A stretch of DNA of 64,000 bases, from the NCBI GenBank assembly GCA_023053685.1, contig JALIGW010000002.1, positions 169,426,430 to 169,490,429 on the forward strand, read 5' to 3'. The notes beneath the pieces are model-generated. The model searched no databases, was not told the DNA's origin, and saw nothing but the letters and a program-made list of their open reading frames with translations. Origin of the DNA: Diadophis punctatus similis (Eukaryota; Chordata; Lepidosauria; Squamata; Dipsadidae). Made by a program: the position numbers and the translations under genes. Of the stretch, positions 11,483-23,850 are shown one piece after another. Position 1 is the stretch's first letter. The number at the start of each line of letters is the position of its first letter.

Positions 11483-12613
11483 ATTCAGTGGTAAAAATCA
11501 GAAGAGCGAGCTCAGTGGTCAAGATAATAGTACTGTTAATACAACTAACCTTTGAGAAGGATATTGAAAAACCCCAAAACAGGCCCGTACAACACAACAT
11601 GTAGCCTGCCAAGCAGCCTTGCATAATCTATCAGCAATTTTTAAAAAGTCAATAAATATGTTGCTGCTACCCTAAAATACATCCTGCTTCAGGCCTCACT
11701 GTTGCTAGTTACTCATTATTTTTTTATTCAGTTTTTACATTTGTTATATTGTATTGGTTATGGAGTGGCAAAGCCTTCTCTTCCATTTACTTAATGGATA
11801 TAAAATCTCAATTCTAACAGATATTAATCACATGCACTTACCTCTCACATCAAGATTGCCTTAGAGAGTATTGGACGGATTGGTTGATTATTGTGAAAAG
11901 CAAAGCAAACAAAATCCTAGCAATTGTCCTTGTGGGTGCTCAATTGATGCCCAACAAATAGTACAAAGCATCTCTTTCAAATACCTATACCTCTCTTTTA
12001 TAAGACACTTGCATGTGGGACATATCTATCCACTACTTCAGTAACTGCCCAACATATACTGTACTCTTTTCTTCCACAGGGGAGCTTAGTTCTTGAAGCA
12101 GAGAAAATATTAGATATCATTTCCCTCAATGGGATGCCAGTAGAGATGCTCTTGTGATACAGTCATCAAAGTCTTCCCTCTATTTTAAGAAACAAAAAAG
12201 TCTCTCCCAGTATCTAGTTTAGATTACCAGTGTTCCATAAGGAAGGCTTTTACATAGCTCTCTTTCCAGCCAGGTCTTTAGAAGATCAGTAGGGAGATTC
12301 TGTAAAGCCCCGATGGAACCAAACCTTTGTCCTTCTACAGTGGCCAAGTGGAGGTCATCATCCACTATGTCCTTTATTGTCTTATGAGACATTGGTGATA
12401 GATATACATAATGCAGAATGATTGAATTTATTTCTGAATTGTGAATACAATTCTTTCTTATCCATCTGAGTGCTATACTCTCCTTTAAACCCAGAAATAA
12501 TTTTTTATATTATAAATTATAACACAGGTTTATGTTCTATTTAATTTCTGTGTAGGTTGCATTCTCATCTGATCTCACCTTATATTCCGCAGTCATAACA
12601 ATAATCTTATTAC
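11483..12613. other. Intronic sequence with one 57-codon minus-strand frame
   Basis: No repeat family recognised. A minus-strand frame at 12219-12392 runs from ATG to TAA and contains LPTDLLKTWLERELC. It has protein-like composition but matches nothing I know. Confidence 0.4.
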
Positions 12614-12621
12614 ATGTAGAG

Positions 12622-13299
12622 CAGGGGTGGATTCCTAATTTTTTTACTACCACTCTGTGGGCGTGGCTTATTTTGTGGGTGTGGCTTGCCAGCCATGTGC
12701 CTGGGTGGGCGTGGCTTGCCGGTCATATATTAGTTATTTCAGAGAGATATTGCTAGTATTTTTTGCTATTTTATACCTTACATGAAAAGCTTTGCATACA
12801 AAGTGCGTGTTACACCATGGCAACACAGCAACCTTTATATGCAGAAAATGCTATAGTTAAAAGACAAGCAAGTCTCATACAGCATTTTTGGTTTCAGTCA
12901 TGGATTCCTTAGATGAAAATATTGAGGACTGTTAAAAGAACAGTATCTTTTAACAGTCCTCAATGTTTTCATCTAAAGAATAACAATATAAAACTGTATA
13001 AAATTAACAGTACAAAAGGTTAAGCTTTCGGAAAACGCCCACTTTGGGAAGCTTTAGGCAAAAGCAAAGGAGAAGTGTCAAATGCGAGCTTCTTATTATT
13101 TTCAAGTGAAGGGACGGGGAAAGACTTAATTGTCAGGTTTCTGGGCATGCGCGGAAGATTTTTTAAAAAAAAAATTAATTTTTTTTAAAAAAATGGCGGC
13201 ACCCAGGCACCGGCAACCAACCGCACCGGTACTGTGATGTCACCAGCGGGCCGCTACCGGTGCTATAGAGTGGACCGCACCGGTAGGAACCCACCACTG
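12622..13299. mobile_element. 678-bp hAT-type element (GGGTGGATTCC / GGAACCCACC ends)
   Basis: Ends CAGGGGTGGATTCCTA and TAGGAACCCACCACTG are near-inverted. Flanks ATGTAGAG (12614-12621) and ATGTTGAG (13300-13307) match at 7 of 8. A 30-bp stem with one mismatch (12909-12938 and 12947-12976, 8-nt loop) sits in the middle. The same termini, and GTGACATCA near the right end, occur at 50602-50936. Confidence 0.88.
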
Positions 13300-13307
13300 A
13301 TGTTGAG

Positions 13308-13920
13308 GGTAAACAGGAAAAATCACTGTTGACTGCAAAAAAAAAGGTTATTTCTGAAATATACGTTTTGTGTCTTAGAGATGCGTCTTCAATTCCTCCT
13401 CTGATGCAAAGTTTCTTTGTTGAGATAGTCTGGTAGTTGCTTCTCTTGACTTACGCTTTCAAAGCTTAATATTTTTATTAGGCAAGCTTTTTGTCACTCT
13501 TTTGTTTGCTTGATTCTCTCCCCTTTGGTGGATTGTTATTTTTAATGTTTTTATTTGGCATTCCTTTTTTATTTTTAAAAAAACCTTTTAAAGCTGAAAA
13601 CCACTTAAAACTAAATGCATTTTTCGGATCGTAGTATACTTCCCACACAGTCCTCATTATGTCATTATTATTAGTTGCACTGTTTATCTGATGTCATATG
13701 TTCATCACATTTCCTGAATATTTATGACTTCACTATTTTACATTATTATTTCAGTACATTTTAAATGGGATTTTTTTTAAAAAAATATACCTTTAGAGAA
13801 AATTGAAATGTGAGTATGAAAAGACAAATTCACATTGTCGAATGAGCAGGCATTTCTCCTTCCTTCCTAAGATTCAGAGATATTACCTAGCAAAGAGGTT
13901 TAAAACAGCCCTGTTTTCTC
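13308..13920. other. Intronic sequence, nothing recognised
   Basis: AT-rich with homopolymer runs. No recognisable element or exon. Confidence 0.45.
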
Positions 13921-13921
13921 T

Positions 13922-14190
13922 TTATTTTATTTATTTATTTATTTATTTTTGTCAAGTACGTGTTGGTAATATACATAGATATAACATTGTTTATATACAT
14001 AAGATGAGTACTGATAAGAGGGAACATTAGGACAGGGACTGTAGGCACGCTGGTGCACTTATGCACGCCCCTTACTGACCTCTTAGGAATCGGGTGAGGT
14101 CAACAGTGGACAGTCTAAGGGTAAAGTTTTGGAGGTTTGGTGATGAAACCACAATTCAGGTAGTGAGTTCCAGGCATTTAGTTGGAGAAT
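13922..14190 (-). mobile_element. Rex1-like (CR1-clade) LINE 3' end
   Basis: Starts with a (TTTA)n tail, then TTGTCAAGTACGT and a 3' UTR shared with 44790-45050. The end of the ORF reads NAWNSLPE on the minus strand. It is a 5'-truncated, dead copy of the element at 44768-45437. Confidence 0.78.
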
Positions 14191-14564
14191 GTTCCCAGGC
14201 CAGAAGCCCAGTGTATGGTGAGGGAGTAGTTCATTCAGGAAGACTGCAGGGAGCAGAAAAGACTCGAAGCCAAAGAAAAGCAAGCATAACCAAGCTTCAG
14301 AGCAACTGCCTTAGACCTGTTGAGATAGAGCCCAAAGATTGGAGAAGAGGCCAAGCAACAGCTGCAAAAAAGGAGCTGAAGGAAGTCAACTGTGGGCAAC
14401 AGCCTGCATGCAGAATTCTTCAAACCAGCTGCAGGAAGAGATGTCTGTAAATGCTAAGGGGTAAAGAGAGGAAAGCACACCACAGATAGGAAAGTAGCTG
14501 ACATGTTCGTGGTGTTTCTATTTGGTTTTTTTTTACAGTTTTATTGAGCTGTTTTTATTGAGTC
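14191..14564. other. Intronic sequence, nothing recognised
   Basis: No recognisable repeat. Open frames on both strands here have no support. Confidence 0.4.
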
Positions 14565-14628
<64 letters not shown>

Positions 14629-14638
14629 CTAGTTAATT
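14565..14638. repeat. (TTAG)n microsatellite at an L2 3' end
   Basis: About 18 tetranucleotide units directly before the L2-like 3' terminus at 14640. Confidence 0.95.
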
Positions 14639-14639
14639 T

Positions 14640-15218
14640 ATTTTATTTCTATTAGCCACCCATCTCAGCAAATGACTCTGGGTGGCTCACAATTCAATTT
14701 CATGTTCTCCATCCTGGGTTATGTGTCAGTTGGACAGCTAGATATATCAAATGGATAAATGAAGATAACAATGTTTTTAACTAATAACAAAACATGGATT
14801 TGTAAAAAAAAGTGAAAAATGAAAACTGTAGCTAGCCTCGTGAACATAAACACATAAGGAGTTCCTTTGGAGAAGTAATCCAGATCCCTCCTACCAACAA
14901 AGAGGCTCCGATTGTGAGCTTCCAATTCCATTAGTCTCTTCTTACTCTTAAATACCACACACAGAATAACCCAAAGCACTCAGAGACGTTCCTTGAGGAT
15001 GGGCTCCAGCACAAGCCTAAAAGCTCAGAAGACAAAACCTCTGGTCCCGGTGACCAATCCAGATTGAATCCTGCATTATCATCCTGGGACATGTATATTC
15101 GCCTTCATTCATGAGTCTCTTACTTCTTAACAATATCCACTATCCACTATCTGTTCCAAACTGGATAGGCTGAGGCGATGGTGTGTTGGACGTTTAACTA
15201 GGTGGCTCACAATTCAAT
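14640..15218 (-). mobile_element. L2-like 3'-end fragment, split
   Basis: TTTCTATTAGCCACCCATCT and GACTCTGGGTGGCTCAC are the L2 3' terminus. The last 18 bp (GGTGGCTCACAATTCAAT, 14681-14698) recur at 15201-15218, so the fragment is interrupted by 502 bp. Confidence 0.7.
14699..15200. mobile_element. 502-bp insertion flanked by an 18-bp direct repeat
   Basis: The 18-bp repeat borders look like a retrotransposition target duplication inside the L2 end. The insert matches no family I know. It has no clear poly-A tail on either strand and no long open frame. Confidence 0.55.
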
Positions 15219-15292
15219 AATGTTTTGTTTTTAAAGTTTATGGTTTTAATAGTTTTAATATGGTTTTTATGTTGCTTTACTACTGCTATTGT

Positions 15293-15660
15293 TGTCAAAG
15301 CATTATTTGCCACGTTTCTACACAGAAGATGATGGAATGGGAGGGGGGAATGCTGTGAGGGAGAAACGTTAGAGATAACACATTCTTGGTTAGTTCCCCA
15401 AGGTCATCCTTTGTCCAACACCTGCCAGAAGCTGGGAGAAGAGATTGCCACGCTGGCAGAAGATGAGTGGCCAACGTGACCCAGTTGGGGGGTGGGGGGA
15501 AAGAGGTGCCAACTTCCTACAGGGTGGGAACTTGGGAGGAAAGTTAGATTTGGGTTTCTCCATGTGCTTGCCAACATGGTTTCCGCACTAAATTGGAATT
15601 TTGGTGAACTGATTGCCTTGGACTCTGATTTCTGCTTGAGTACTATTTGGAACCGTGACA
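15293..15660 (+). mobile_element. Solo LTR, family A, 368 bp
   Basis: Begins TGTCAAAG and ends CCGTGACA (TG...CA), with a perfect 5-bp TSD ATTGT at 15288-15292 and 15661-15665. It shares CTGCCA-type blocks, GGGTTTCTCC, CCAACATGG, AAATTGGAA and the final GACTCTGATTT...CTATTTGGAACC with the copy at 19074-19480, which fixes the orientation. No internal region or second LTR, so it is a recombined solo LTR of a Ty3- or ERV-type element. Confidence 0.85.
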
Positions 15661-15665
15661 ATTGT

Positions 15666-16205
15666 TTTATAATTCTTGATTGGGAGGTGTCCAGAATTTG
15701 GTATAAGATGGGCAACTATATAAAAGTTTTAAATAAATGAAGATAATAAAAGGTTGCTCAAGCATTGGTTTTGCAGTTTCTCAGTCAGTACTGAGGTAGA
15801 AAATGGAAGGTAGGCTCTCAGCATTTCTGCTGGGGTAGTCAGGCTGCTGAGCTCTGCTTCCCTTTTCATCTTCTTTGCTGTTGACTTGGTGAATCCAAAC
15901 CTCCTTCATCTCCTAAACTGATAGCTGCTCTCCTACTTCAGTTGCATTTTTTCCCCTCCCTGGTCTACAAATCCCCTGTATCGACACACTCTGGTGCTCT
16001 CAGTGTTTTCCTTTTATATAATTGGAAACCAAGTGTAGTCCAAAGCTCCTCAAACTATTTTAAAGTCTCAGAGGAGAAAATGAAGGGAAGGGGAAGCTAT
16101 GCTGGCCACAACATAGCTTTCCTTCCACCAAACAACTATCTTTCATTTGGAGAAATTACAGGTATAGTCAATCTCTTTCTTAAAACTTATTCATTTTGGA
16201 CATGC
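15666..16205. other. Intronic sequence, nothing recognised
   Basis: No recognisable repeat or exon. Confidence 0.45.
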
Positions 16206-16215
16206 CTTTCATTTG

Positions 16216-16398
16216 CAATCCCAAAGGTGCTTTTTCAAGAGGCAACTGGACTCTCTGGTTTTTCTTTGAAGACGTTTAGCTCTGAACTTCTTGGATGAGA
16301 AGCGAAACGTCTTCATAGAAAAACCAGAAAGTCCAGTTGCCTCTTGAAAAAGCACCTTTGGCACAACCATGACCTGGATGACTGAGAATCGCCATAGA
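16216..16398 (-). mobile_element. Palindromic interspersed element, copy 1
   Basis: The interior is a long inverted repeat: AAAGGTGCTTTTTCAAGAGG near 16224 is complemented by CCTCTTGAAAAAGCACCTTT near 16340-16360, with an inner GAAGACGTTT / AAACGTCTTC pair. Flanks are a perfect 10-bp direct repeat CTTTCATTTG (16206-16215 and 16399-16408). It is the same family as 50337-50546 in opposite orientation. Superfamily unknown. Confidence 0.8.
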
Positions 16399-16408
16399 CT
16401 TTCATTTG

Positions 16409-18090
16409 AAAAAAAATGTCTCATTCCCTGCCTCTTCATAGAGTACTTAGGTTAATGAACCCTTTTTGTGAAGAAAGAGTTCAAGATGCTGGAATTGGTC
16501 GTTGATCAGAAAAGTTAAAGTATTAGGTGTCTATGGGGGAGATTTTAACCACCAGGCAAATATTTAATGCATTATATGTTGTCCAAAGTCATGTTGGTGA
16601 TTGAGGCAGCTCGTACATCAAATAAATAAATGAAAAAAATTACATAAAATATTCTGATACAGGGAGAAGGTTCATCATCTCTCTGACCCCTTTCTCTACT
16701 ATGTACTACTCCCTTATGTATCTCCCTACTACATCACAAATCTTCAAATTAATATCAGCCTGTTGGTCACCCTCTACATGTGACACCCTGTCCAGTATGA
16801 CATCTTGAAAACAGAACATATAGGGAAATTCACCATTTAGACTGAAGGCAACAGTGCTACCCAAAATGAGGAAAATGTAAATGGGAAGGGAGGGAGGGAG
16901 GATAGCAACATAGGCCCCAGGAGCAGGCAAGGCCAACCAAGTGGTAAACCTGTCAAACAAAAGCTGAAGTTGAAACATTAGAAATAATCAGAAAAAGTCT
17001 ATTCAAAGGAGCTGAATGCCCTACATGAGATTCATTTATCTCATGAAGTTGCTTCTATTTCCTCTCTCCAGTGATCCTATCCCATTTTCTGAGAGATGCA
17101 AGACTTAAGACACAATAGCTTTATTTAACAACATGCAGGTTAGGATTTCAATTATCAAGAGATTCATTATTTTTTACTAGGGCTCCTTCAACATAGATTA
17201 GGAAATGTTGAAAATGCAGAATGAATTTATGAATAAACACATATGAAATTGAGATGGACCTGAAATAATTTGATCCATCCTTCTCTAGGTGCTAAGATAT
17301 TTCCGTAGTAAACTATACATATTTAAAAGATACTTTAAATTTTCCTTTCAGGAAAATGAGGAACACATTAAATTACAAGACTTTTCAATTATTTATTTTT
17401 AAAATCATCATTATTTTTGATTCTTAGGCAGACTACTATATTAACAAGAATGAAGAATAATGAATAACCATTGCATTAAACACTGTAATGTTGGAGAAAA
17501 TGTGAGTTGTAAGTGTAATAAAATGAATATGTGACTAAAAGTGGTTTCTTTTAAAATGCATCCCAAGTAGCTATGGTATTCCTTAGTATAAAATATTATT
17601 TTGTTAATTTAGGCAACCTTGAATATTAGGGACAAGGATAAAATGAATTAATTATATGAGTCATTCAGATGGTACTTTCGGAAGAGTTATGTGATGAAAA
17701 TATTCAAGTCTTGGTAGATAAGAGAAATTACTATGCAGCTTATAAGTCTCTCATTAAATAGTCGAGAAAAATGATTAATTTTAATTGCCAGTCAAAACAG
17801 TGCACAAAAGCAGCAGGCCACCAAAAAATAAATTACTCTCCTAATTTTAATTTTTGTTCACACTTAGAATTGGTGTTTTATTGTCAAGTATTACTGTCAC
17901 CAATATTTATTTTGATGCATGTCACATACCTGCCTATCTCTATTCAAGACAGACATGGATTTTCTGCCACAAACTTTTTTTTATTTTGATATTATTTGAT
18001 GGCTGCCTCTTAAATTTTGATAGGGCATTATTTTAATTGAAACACAATGTATGATTGTTTAAGAAATGTCCGAAAATGTATGTATGTGAT
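16409..18090. other. Intronic sequence, nothing recognised
   Basis: 1.7 kb, strongly AT-rich, no recognisable element. A short GGGAGGGAGGGAGG run lies near 16887. Confidence 0.5.
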
Positions 18091-18338
18091 TAGCAATAGC
18101 AATAGCAATAGCACTTAGACTTATATACCGCTTTATAGTGCTTTCCAGCCCTCTCTAAGCGGTTTTACAGAGTTCAGCATATTGCCCCCAACAATCTGGG
18201 TCCTCATTTTACCCACCTCGGAAGGATGGAAGGCTGAGTCAACCTTGAGCCTGGTGAGATTCGAACAGCTGGACTGCTGAACTAGCAATCAGCTGAAGGT
18301 CGCAATGCTGCTTTTAACCACTGCGCTATCTCAGCTCC
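18091..18338 (-). mobile_element. Squamate tRNA-derived SINE (Sauria-type)
   Basis: Complement of the family at 2962-3200. The tail is (AGCAAT)n on the plus strand at 18091, then the CTTATATACCGCTT end and the tRNA-like head ending CACTGCGCTATCTCAGCTC. The B box is diverged (GATTCGAACAG in complement). Confidence 0.9.
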
Positions 18339-19068
18339 TTAACTAGTGCCAGAAGCAGGGAAGATTTTCTTAAAATTAAAAGGTACAATTAATCTCCTGT
18401 TATACTTCCAATTAACTAAATTGCTAGCTTTATTGTGAAAAGTAGAAAAATGCAATTGAGTTGCTGCTTGGGGCATCCTAAAAGAGTGGGAATAGAAACA
18501 ATGTAATTAAGTGACTTCAACTGCATAGAAAAGCATAGTTTCCCCTTATGCCTTTAAATATATCATTAAGCAATGCAGAATTGGGCTTTAGTAGAAGGGA
18601 AATAAAGCACTATTTCCAACTGCTGGATTGTCCAACGTGACTTTTAGTCCAATTTAGGAAGAAAATTTAGAAGAGTTAACAGAGGTCAGTAGGAGGAACT
18701 TCATGGTGTTCAGCAGCCTATACAAGTCCTCTCTTTACAAATCTGTAAAGCAGATGTATCCTACTGCTGATATAATCAAGAAATAAATAGTAGAACAATT
18801 TGATCTAATAAATAGCCGGAGGAAAGGGCTGACTCTGAATCAAAACTGGGTGAAGTTTTAAATCTGATTGTCACCATACTAAAATCTGGACCTCCCACAC
18901 TTGCTTAAAGTGCAGTCTTGTAGCAGGGCCCATTTTCACATTCTACACAAGGAGAAAATGAACTGTCACAGAGTGGCTGGTAGGAGAGAAACACTTGTTC
19001 ACAAAAGGACTACTCTCGGAGGGTCTATAACACCCATCAGTGGAGCAAACTGATGAGAATAAAGAACA
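18339..19068. other. Intronic sequence, nothing recognised
   Basis: No recognisable element between the SINE and the solo LTR. Confidence 0.45.
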
Positions 19069-19073
19069 ACTAA

Positions 19074-19480
19074 TGTCAGGCCGAAGCCATTTTAGTTGGG
19101 GTCTTTGGTCTGCCACACTTTACAGTCTTTTAATGTGCATTCTTTACTGTGGGAAGCTGGGAGGGGGAATTGCATGAGAGCTGTATGTATGTAGCCATAA
19201 CAAATTCTTTCTAGATAGTCAAGGTCATCGCACTACTGCACCTGCACGGAAGGAGATGGGTGGATCCTGCCAAGTTGGCAGTTGGAGATTCATCAACGTG
19301 ATGGACTTGGGGGAGTGGGGAGAAGGTCTTGAACTTTCAACTGGGTGGAGAAACCCCGAAGACTTCAGATTCGGGTTTCTCCCAGATGTCCCAACATGGC
19401 TCTGTTAATAAATTGGAACTTTGAGGAATACTTTGCCTCAGACTCTGATTTAATTTTGGATGCTATTTGGAACCCTGACA
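19074..19480 (+). mobile_element. Solo LTR, family A, 407 bp
   Basis: Begins TGTCAGGCC and ends ACCCTGACA, with a perfect 5-bp TSD ACTAA (19069-19073 and 19481-19485). An AATAAA polyadenylation signal lies near 19405. It shares terminal and internal blocks with 15293-15660. No internal proviral sequence remains. Confidence 0.9.
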
Positions 19481-19530
19481 ACTAACTTATCCAAAAACTT
19501 GAATGCTCATCCAAAGTAGTATTTGGGATC

Positions 19531-19531
<1 letters not shown>

Positions 19532-19596
<65 letters not shown>
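19532..19596. repeat. (CA)n microsatellite
   Basis: About 32 uninterrupted dinucleotide units followed by CATACA-type degenerate sequence. Confidence 0.97.
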
Positions 19597-19598
<2 letters not shown>

Positions 19599-20189
19599 AT
19601 ACATACACATGTGTCCCATACACATACCATACACACACTATTTGAACATGTAGTTTCCTTATCCAAAAGAACATCTATTTTAGGCAACGTAAAACATCTG
19701 TTTTATGGAAGATATGCTGCATTTAACTGAATCACCTGTGCTTTTATTCTTCATAGTTTATGAAAAACCTATTGTCCAAACAGAACACCAATTGGGATCA
19801 TTTCACAAGATAATCTTACCTATCCTAATGAAACATACCAGCTTTCTATTCCCATACAGGCTTTTATAGTTATTTATCTTCAAAACAAAGGCTGGTTTGA
19901 TCCCCCCCACCCACCGGTTTGATGAGTTTGGTTCTGATAAACCTTTTTCCAGCATGCCCTTGCTGAGCTCCAACCACATCATTTTCCCCCATCCTCTTCC
20001 TGATACAGCATTTTCAGTGTTGGGGAAATCAGAGAGTAAAGGTTTTTGCAGTATTTGTCTTTCCAAGGCTGGAACTCCCTTTCTAGTTTCTGGTTTATCC
20101 TATCCTTAGAGTTTGTTTTAGAGTATACAAGGTAGCAAAAAATTCTGAGGAAATCTTCTTTCATCCTATAAACATGAATTTGCATAAGC
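19597..20189. other. Intronic sequence, nothing recognised
   Basis: No exon signature or known repeat. Confidence 0.45.
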
Positions 20190-20404
20190 ATGATAGCAAA
20201 TAGCACTTAGACTTCTATACCCCTTCAGCCCTCTCTAAGCGGTTTACAGAGTCAGCATATTGCCCCCAACAATTTGGGTCCACCTCAGAAGGATGGAAGG
20301 CTGAGTCAACCTTGAGCCTGGTGAGATTTGAACTGCCAAATTGCAGGCAGTCAGTAGAAGTAGCCTGCAGTACTGCACTCTAACCACTGCACCACCAAGG
20401 CTCA
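20190..20404 (-). mobile_element. Squamate tRNA-derived SINE (Sauria-type), diverged
   Basis: AGCAAATAGCACTTAGACTT, GCGGTTTACAGAGTCAGCAT and the head complement CCACTGCACCACCAAGGCTC mark the family. Internal deletions shorten it. It lies about 250 bp downstream of the exon in the gene's direction. Confidence 0.88.
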
Positions 20405-20639
20405 TGATATATGTCTTTACACAGTATACGACTAAAGTATAAAAATATAAAAACTGCCACATTTAAAACTGAGGAGTGATTGAAAGATCAAAATTCCCCA
20501 CAAAAACTAAATGTTTACTAATATTTATTGAGAATGTATTTTCCCTGAGGGAGAATATACAGTTTATATTCAAATAATGTGTGAATCCTGGTAGAATGTA
20601 AATTCATACTTTCATTTCTCCAATGTGTAGTCATGATTA

Positions 20640-20891
<252 letters not shown>

Positions 20892-21114
20892 TCAGGAATA
20901 GCTAAAGTGTTGGCTGCCCCAAATATAAACCCAAATATTCTCTGCCCATCAGATAATCCTCAAGATTGTTAGACATACGATAATATCAGTCTTACTAGCC
21001 TGCAGAAATCAAATTCATATTAAAGAGATTAGCATATACTTTTCTTTTCATTTCTGAGAGGCACACCTGTTTGGACTAATTGTTTCTCATGTAGGAATGT
21101 AAACCCCCCCCTCT

Positions 21115-21233
<119 letters not shown>

Positions 21234-22975
21234 TTTTTATCTGCCTGATTGGCAGAACTACCCAACTAAAACTTTTGGTATGATTCTAGGCAGCATATAG
21301 CAGAAACTTACACTAAAGCAAAGAACCCCCACCTAATATTTAAAACATACCCAAATGGTAACCAAACACAATCATAAAACCATCGAAAGATGCTTTTCCT
21401 CAACTGGACTAAACCCTTGGGGGGAAAGTCATATATAACATATATGGTCTGAATATAAACAAACAAACAAACAAATAATCTAATAACCAGAAAAATATTG
21501 TATACTATACATTCAATTGTACATTGAGAATTATAGGTCCCAAATTAGATCCAAAATGAGGTTCAACTTATTCACGGAAAGACTTATTTGCAAGAATATG
21601 ATAATATTTTTAATGTACCATATTTCCAATTTATACTCGCAGATGAACTCATCCAAAGATAAACTGTTCTTCAAATTTTTAATCAAAATACCATGAAAAA
21701 AAGCAGGTTGGCTTTTCTGCCGGTTGCGTATCTCTCATACTATTTGGATTAAAATGTTGAGGGTTGGCTTCTCTGTGAGTTGGTTTATTCGTAAGTGTAA
21801 ATGATAGTTTTATTAATATGCCTACTGAGTAAACAGTCATCCAAATGACCCCTTACATCAGAAAATGATATTTTTCATCATGATTCTTTTCTAATTCCAT
21901 TCCATTCTATTCTAATTACATGGTATTCTATTCCATTCTAAACTGCTTTGTATGAACTGGTTTTAGGGTTTTTATTTTTATTTTTTGACACTGCATTCTG
22001 ATTAATACCAACAAAGAGAAAAGTAATATAGCCAAAATTGTGATATCTGTATATTTTATCCCCTCAAAACTCCACAATAATAGCATTATTTGCATAGGTA
22101 ACTGTTGTAAAATATGCCAACCACACTTTGCTTTGCTGCATGAACAGGTAAATTATTGATGGTGGAATTACTGTCAGTGGAAGAGAATTATTATTAAGCA
22201 TTTTAACTAAATATAATGAGAAGTGATGAAGTAATAAAGCAACATTGTCAAATCTGAAACATTTATAGCTCTATCATTCCCTAGATATCTGTCCTTGACT
22301 CTGGACTATGTAACCGATAAATGCTCCAAGTGGAACTTTCACATTAATAGCCCATTAAGATGATATTTAAGATGATAGTTTATTATCACATACCCTCTGA
22401 TGCAATACTGATCTAATCTGTGGTTGGCAAACAAACAATATAGCAAATAGAGAAAGATATATCTAAAAATCATGCATATCACAGCAGCCAATTAAGCTGC
22501 AAATTTTCACTTGTCCAATAGAGGGAAGTCAAGAGATACAGAAAATTCTTAACACATGAAGTTACTGTATCTTGTCGTCACCTAGAGGTGTACAGCATAA
22601 GTGTGGTAGCTTGAACCACATTAAATTGATCACTGTCCACAGAAAATGGAATTGATTCCCGAGTCATGAGGGTAAGTCCCTACAGGCTCAAAACATGAAG
22701 ACCCTGACCCTGAAATGGAATTGAAAGAAGATTGTATTGCTGAAAGGAATATAAAGAATAAAAAAACATGTAGAGAGACATTCAGAAGAACAGATATTGG
22801 CAAGTCTGTGATGGGAGGGCTGTAAAGACAAATAGACCAATAATTTAAACTGGGCTCCGATTCAAATGGTGAGCCAGTGTAGAGCCCTACACAAACATGT
22901 AAAGAACATGCTAGGTCCAGAACAGCCCAAATGACGTTATTCCAGGCTAAAATCAGAGGATGGAGAAAGGAATTA
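21234..22975. other. Intronic sequence, nothing recognised
   Basis: 1.7 kb AT-rich sequence. A short (AAAC)n run lies near 21460 and a degenerate ATTCY run near 21895-21940. No exon or known element. Confidence 0.5.
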
Positions 22976-23187
22976 ATAGCAATAACAATAGCACTTAGAC
23001 TTCATAGTGCTTTACAGCACTTTCTAACTGGTTTACAGAGTAAGCATATTGCCCCCAACCAAATGGGTCCTCATTTTACCGAGCTTGAAAGGATGGAAGG
23101 CTGAGTCAACCTTGAACCGGTCAGGACCGAACTCCTGGCAGTGGGCAGAATTGATCTGCATTCTAACCACAGTGCCACCAGGACTTA
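22976..23187 (-). mobile_element. Squamate tRNA-derived SINE (Sauria-type), diverged
   Basis: AATAGCAATAACAATAGCAC tail, GGTTTACAGAGTAAGCATAT body, and head complement ending CCACAGTGCCACCAGGACTT. More diverged than the copy at 23332. Confidence 0.88.
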
Positions 23188-23331
23188 TTAAGAACACCTG
23201 ACAGGATACTGTTATAAAAATCAGATCTAAGGCATGCAGCAATAATGCTGCCATCTTCTCCATCAACCCTTCACTGCAGTCCTCCAAATATCAAATAAAA
23301 AATAGTAACCCTTGCTATATAATGAAGAAAC

Positions 23332-23572
23332 CGAGAGCCGACGTGGCGCAGTGGTTAGAGTGCAGCACTGCAGGCTACTTCAGCTGACTGCTAGCTGCAG
23401 TTCGGCTGTTCAAATCTCACTGGCTCAAGGTTGACTCAGCCTTCCATCCTTCTGAGGTTGGTAAAATGAGGACCCAGATTGTTGGGGGCAATATGCTGAC
23501 TCTGTAAACTGCTTAGAGAGGGCTGTAAAGCACTATGAAGCGGTATATAAGTCTAAGTGCTATTGCTATTGA
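23332..23572 (+). mobile_element. Squamate tRNA-derived SINE (Sauria-type)
   Basis: Intact A box TGGCGCAGTGG, B box GTTCAAATCTC and tail TAAGTGCTATTGCTATTG. It sits only 145 bp from an inverted, older copy at 22976-23187, giving a natural inverted pair. Confidence 0.92.
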
Positions 23573-23767
23573 AACGGGTACAGAGACAATGGTCATAGAT
23601 TAAAACCTCAAAGGCAGAGGAACTTGGGACAATCCGAGAGCCCTGGAAACAAACAGGAGGGCAACAAAGTAGAAGATGGGAAAGACAATCAGTCTGACAT
23701 ACAATCTCAGTGTTGTTCATATTCACCTTACAGTGATGCTAGTGAGACAGTCCATCACTGTTTACAG

Positions 23768-23850
23768 ATTTACAGATTAACAGAGTTGGAAGGGACCTTG
23801 TAGTTCATCTAGTCCAACTCCCCGCCCTGTTGACCAGGCACTTTTCATAC
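23768..23850 (-). mobile_element. CR1 LINE 3'-end fragment
   Basis: ACAGAGTTGGAAGGGACCTT and CTAGTCCAACTCCCCGCC are the CR1 terminus as at 7480. The element stops after about 80 bp. Confidence 0.85.

Noticed and set aside
15293..19480. One provirus bounded by the two family A LTRs
   Set aside because: Each LTR has its own, different TSD, and the sequence between them holds a SINE, a palindromic element and AT-rich intron, no retroviral genes.
23327..23572. Possible functional tRNA gene from A and B boxes
   Set aside because: The A and B boxes belong to the head of a SINE. No cloverleaf or terminator in tRNA position.
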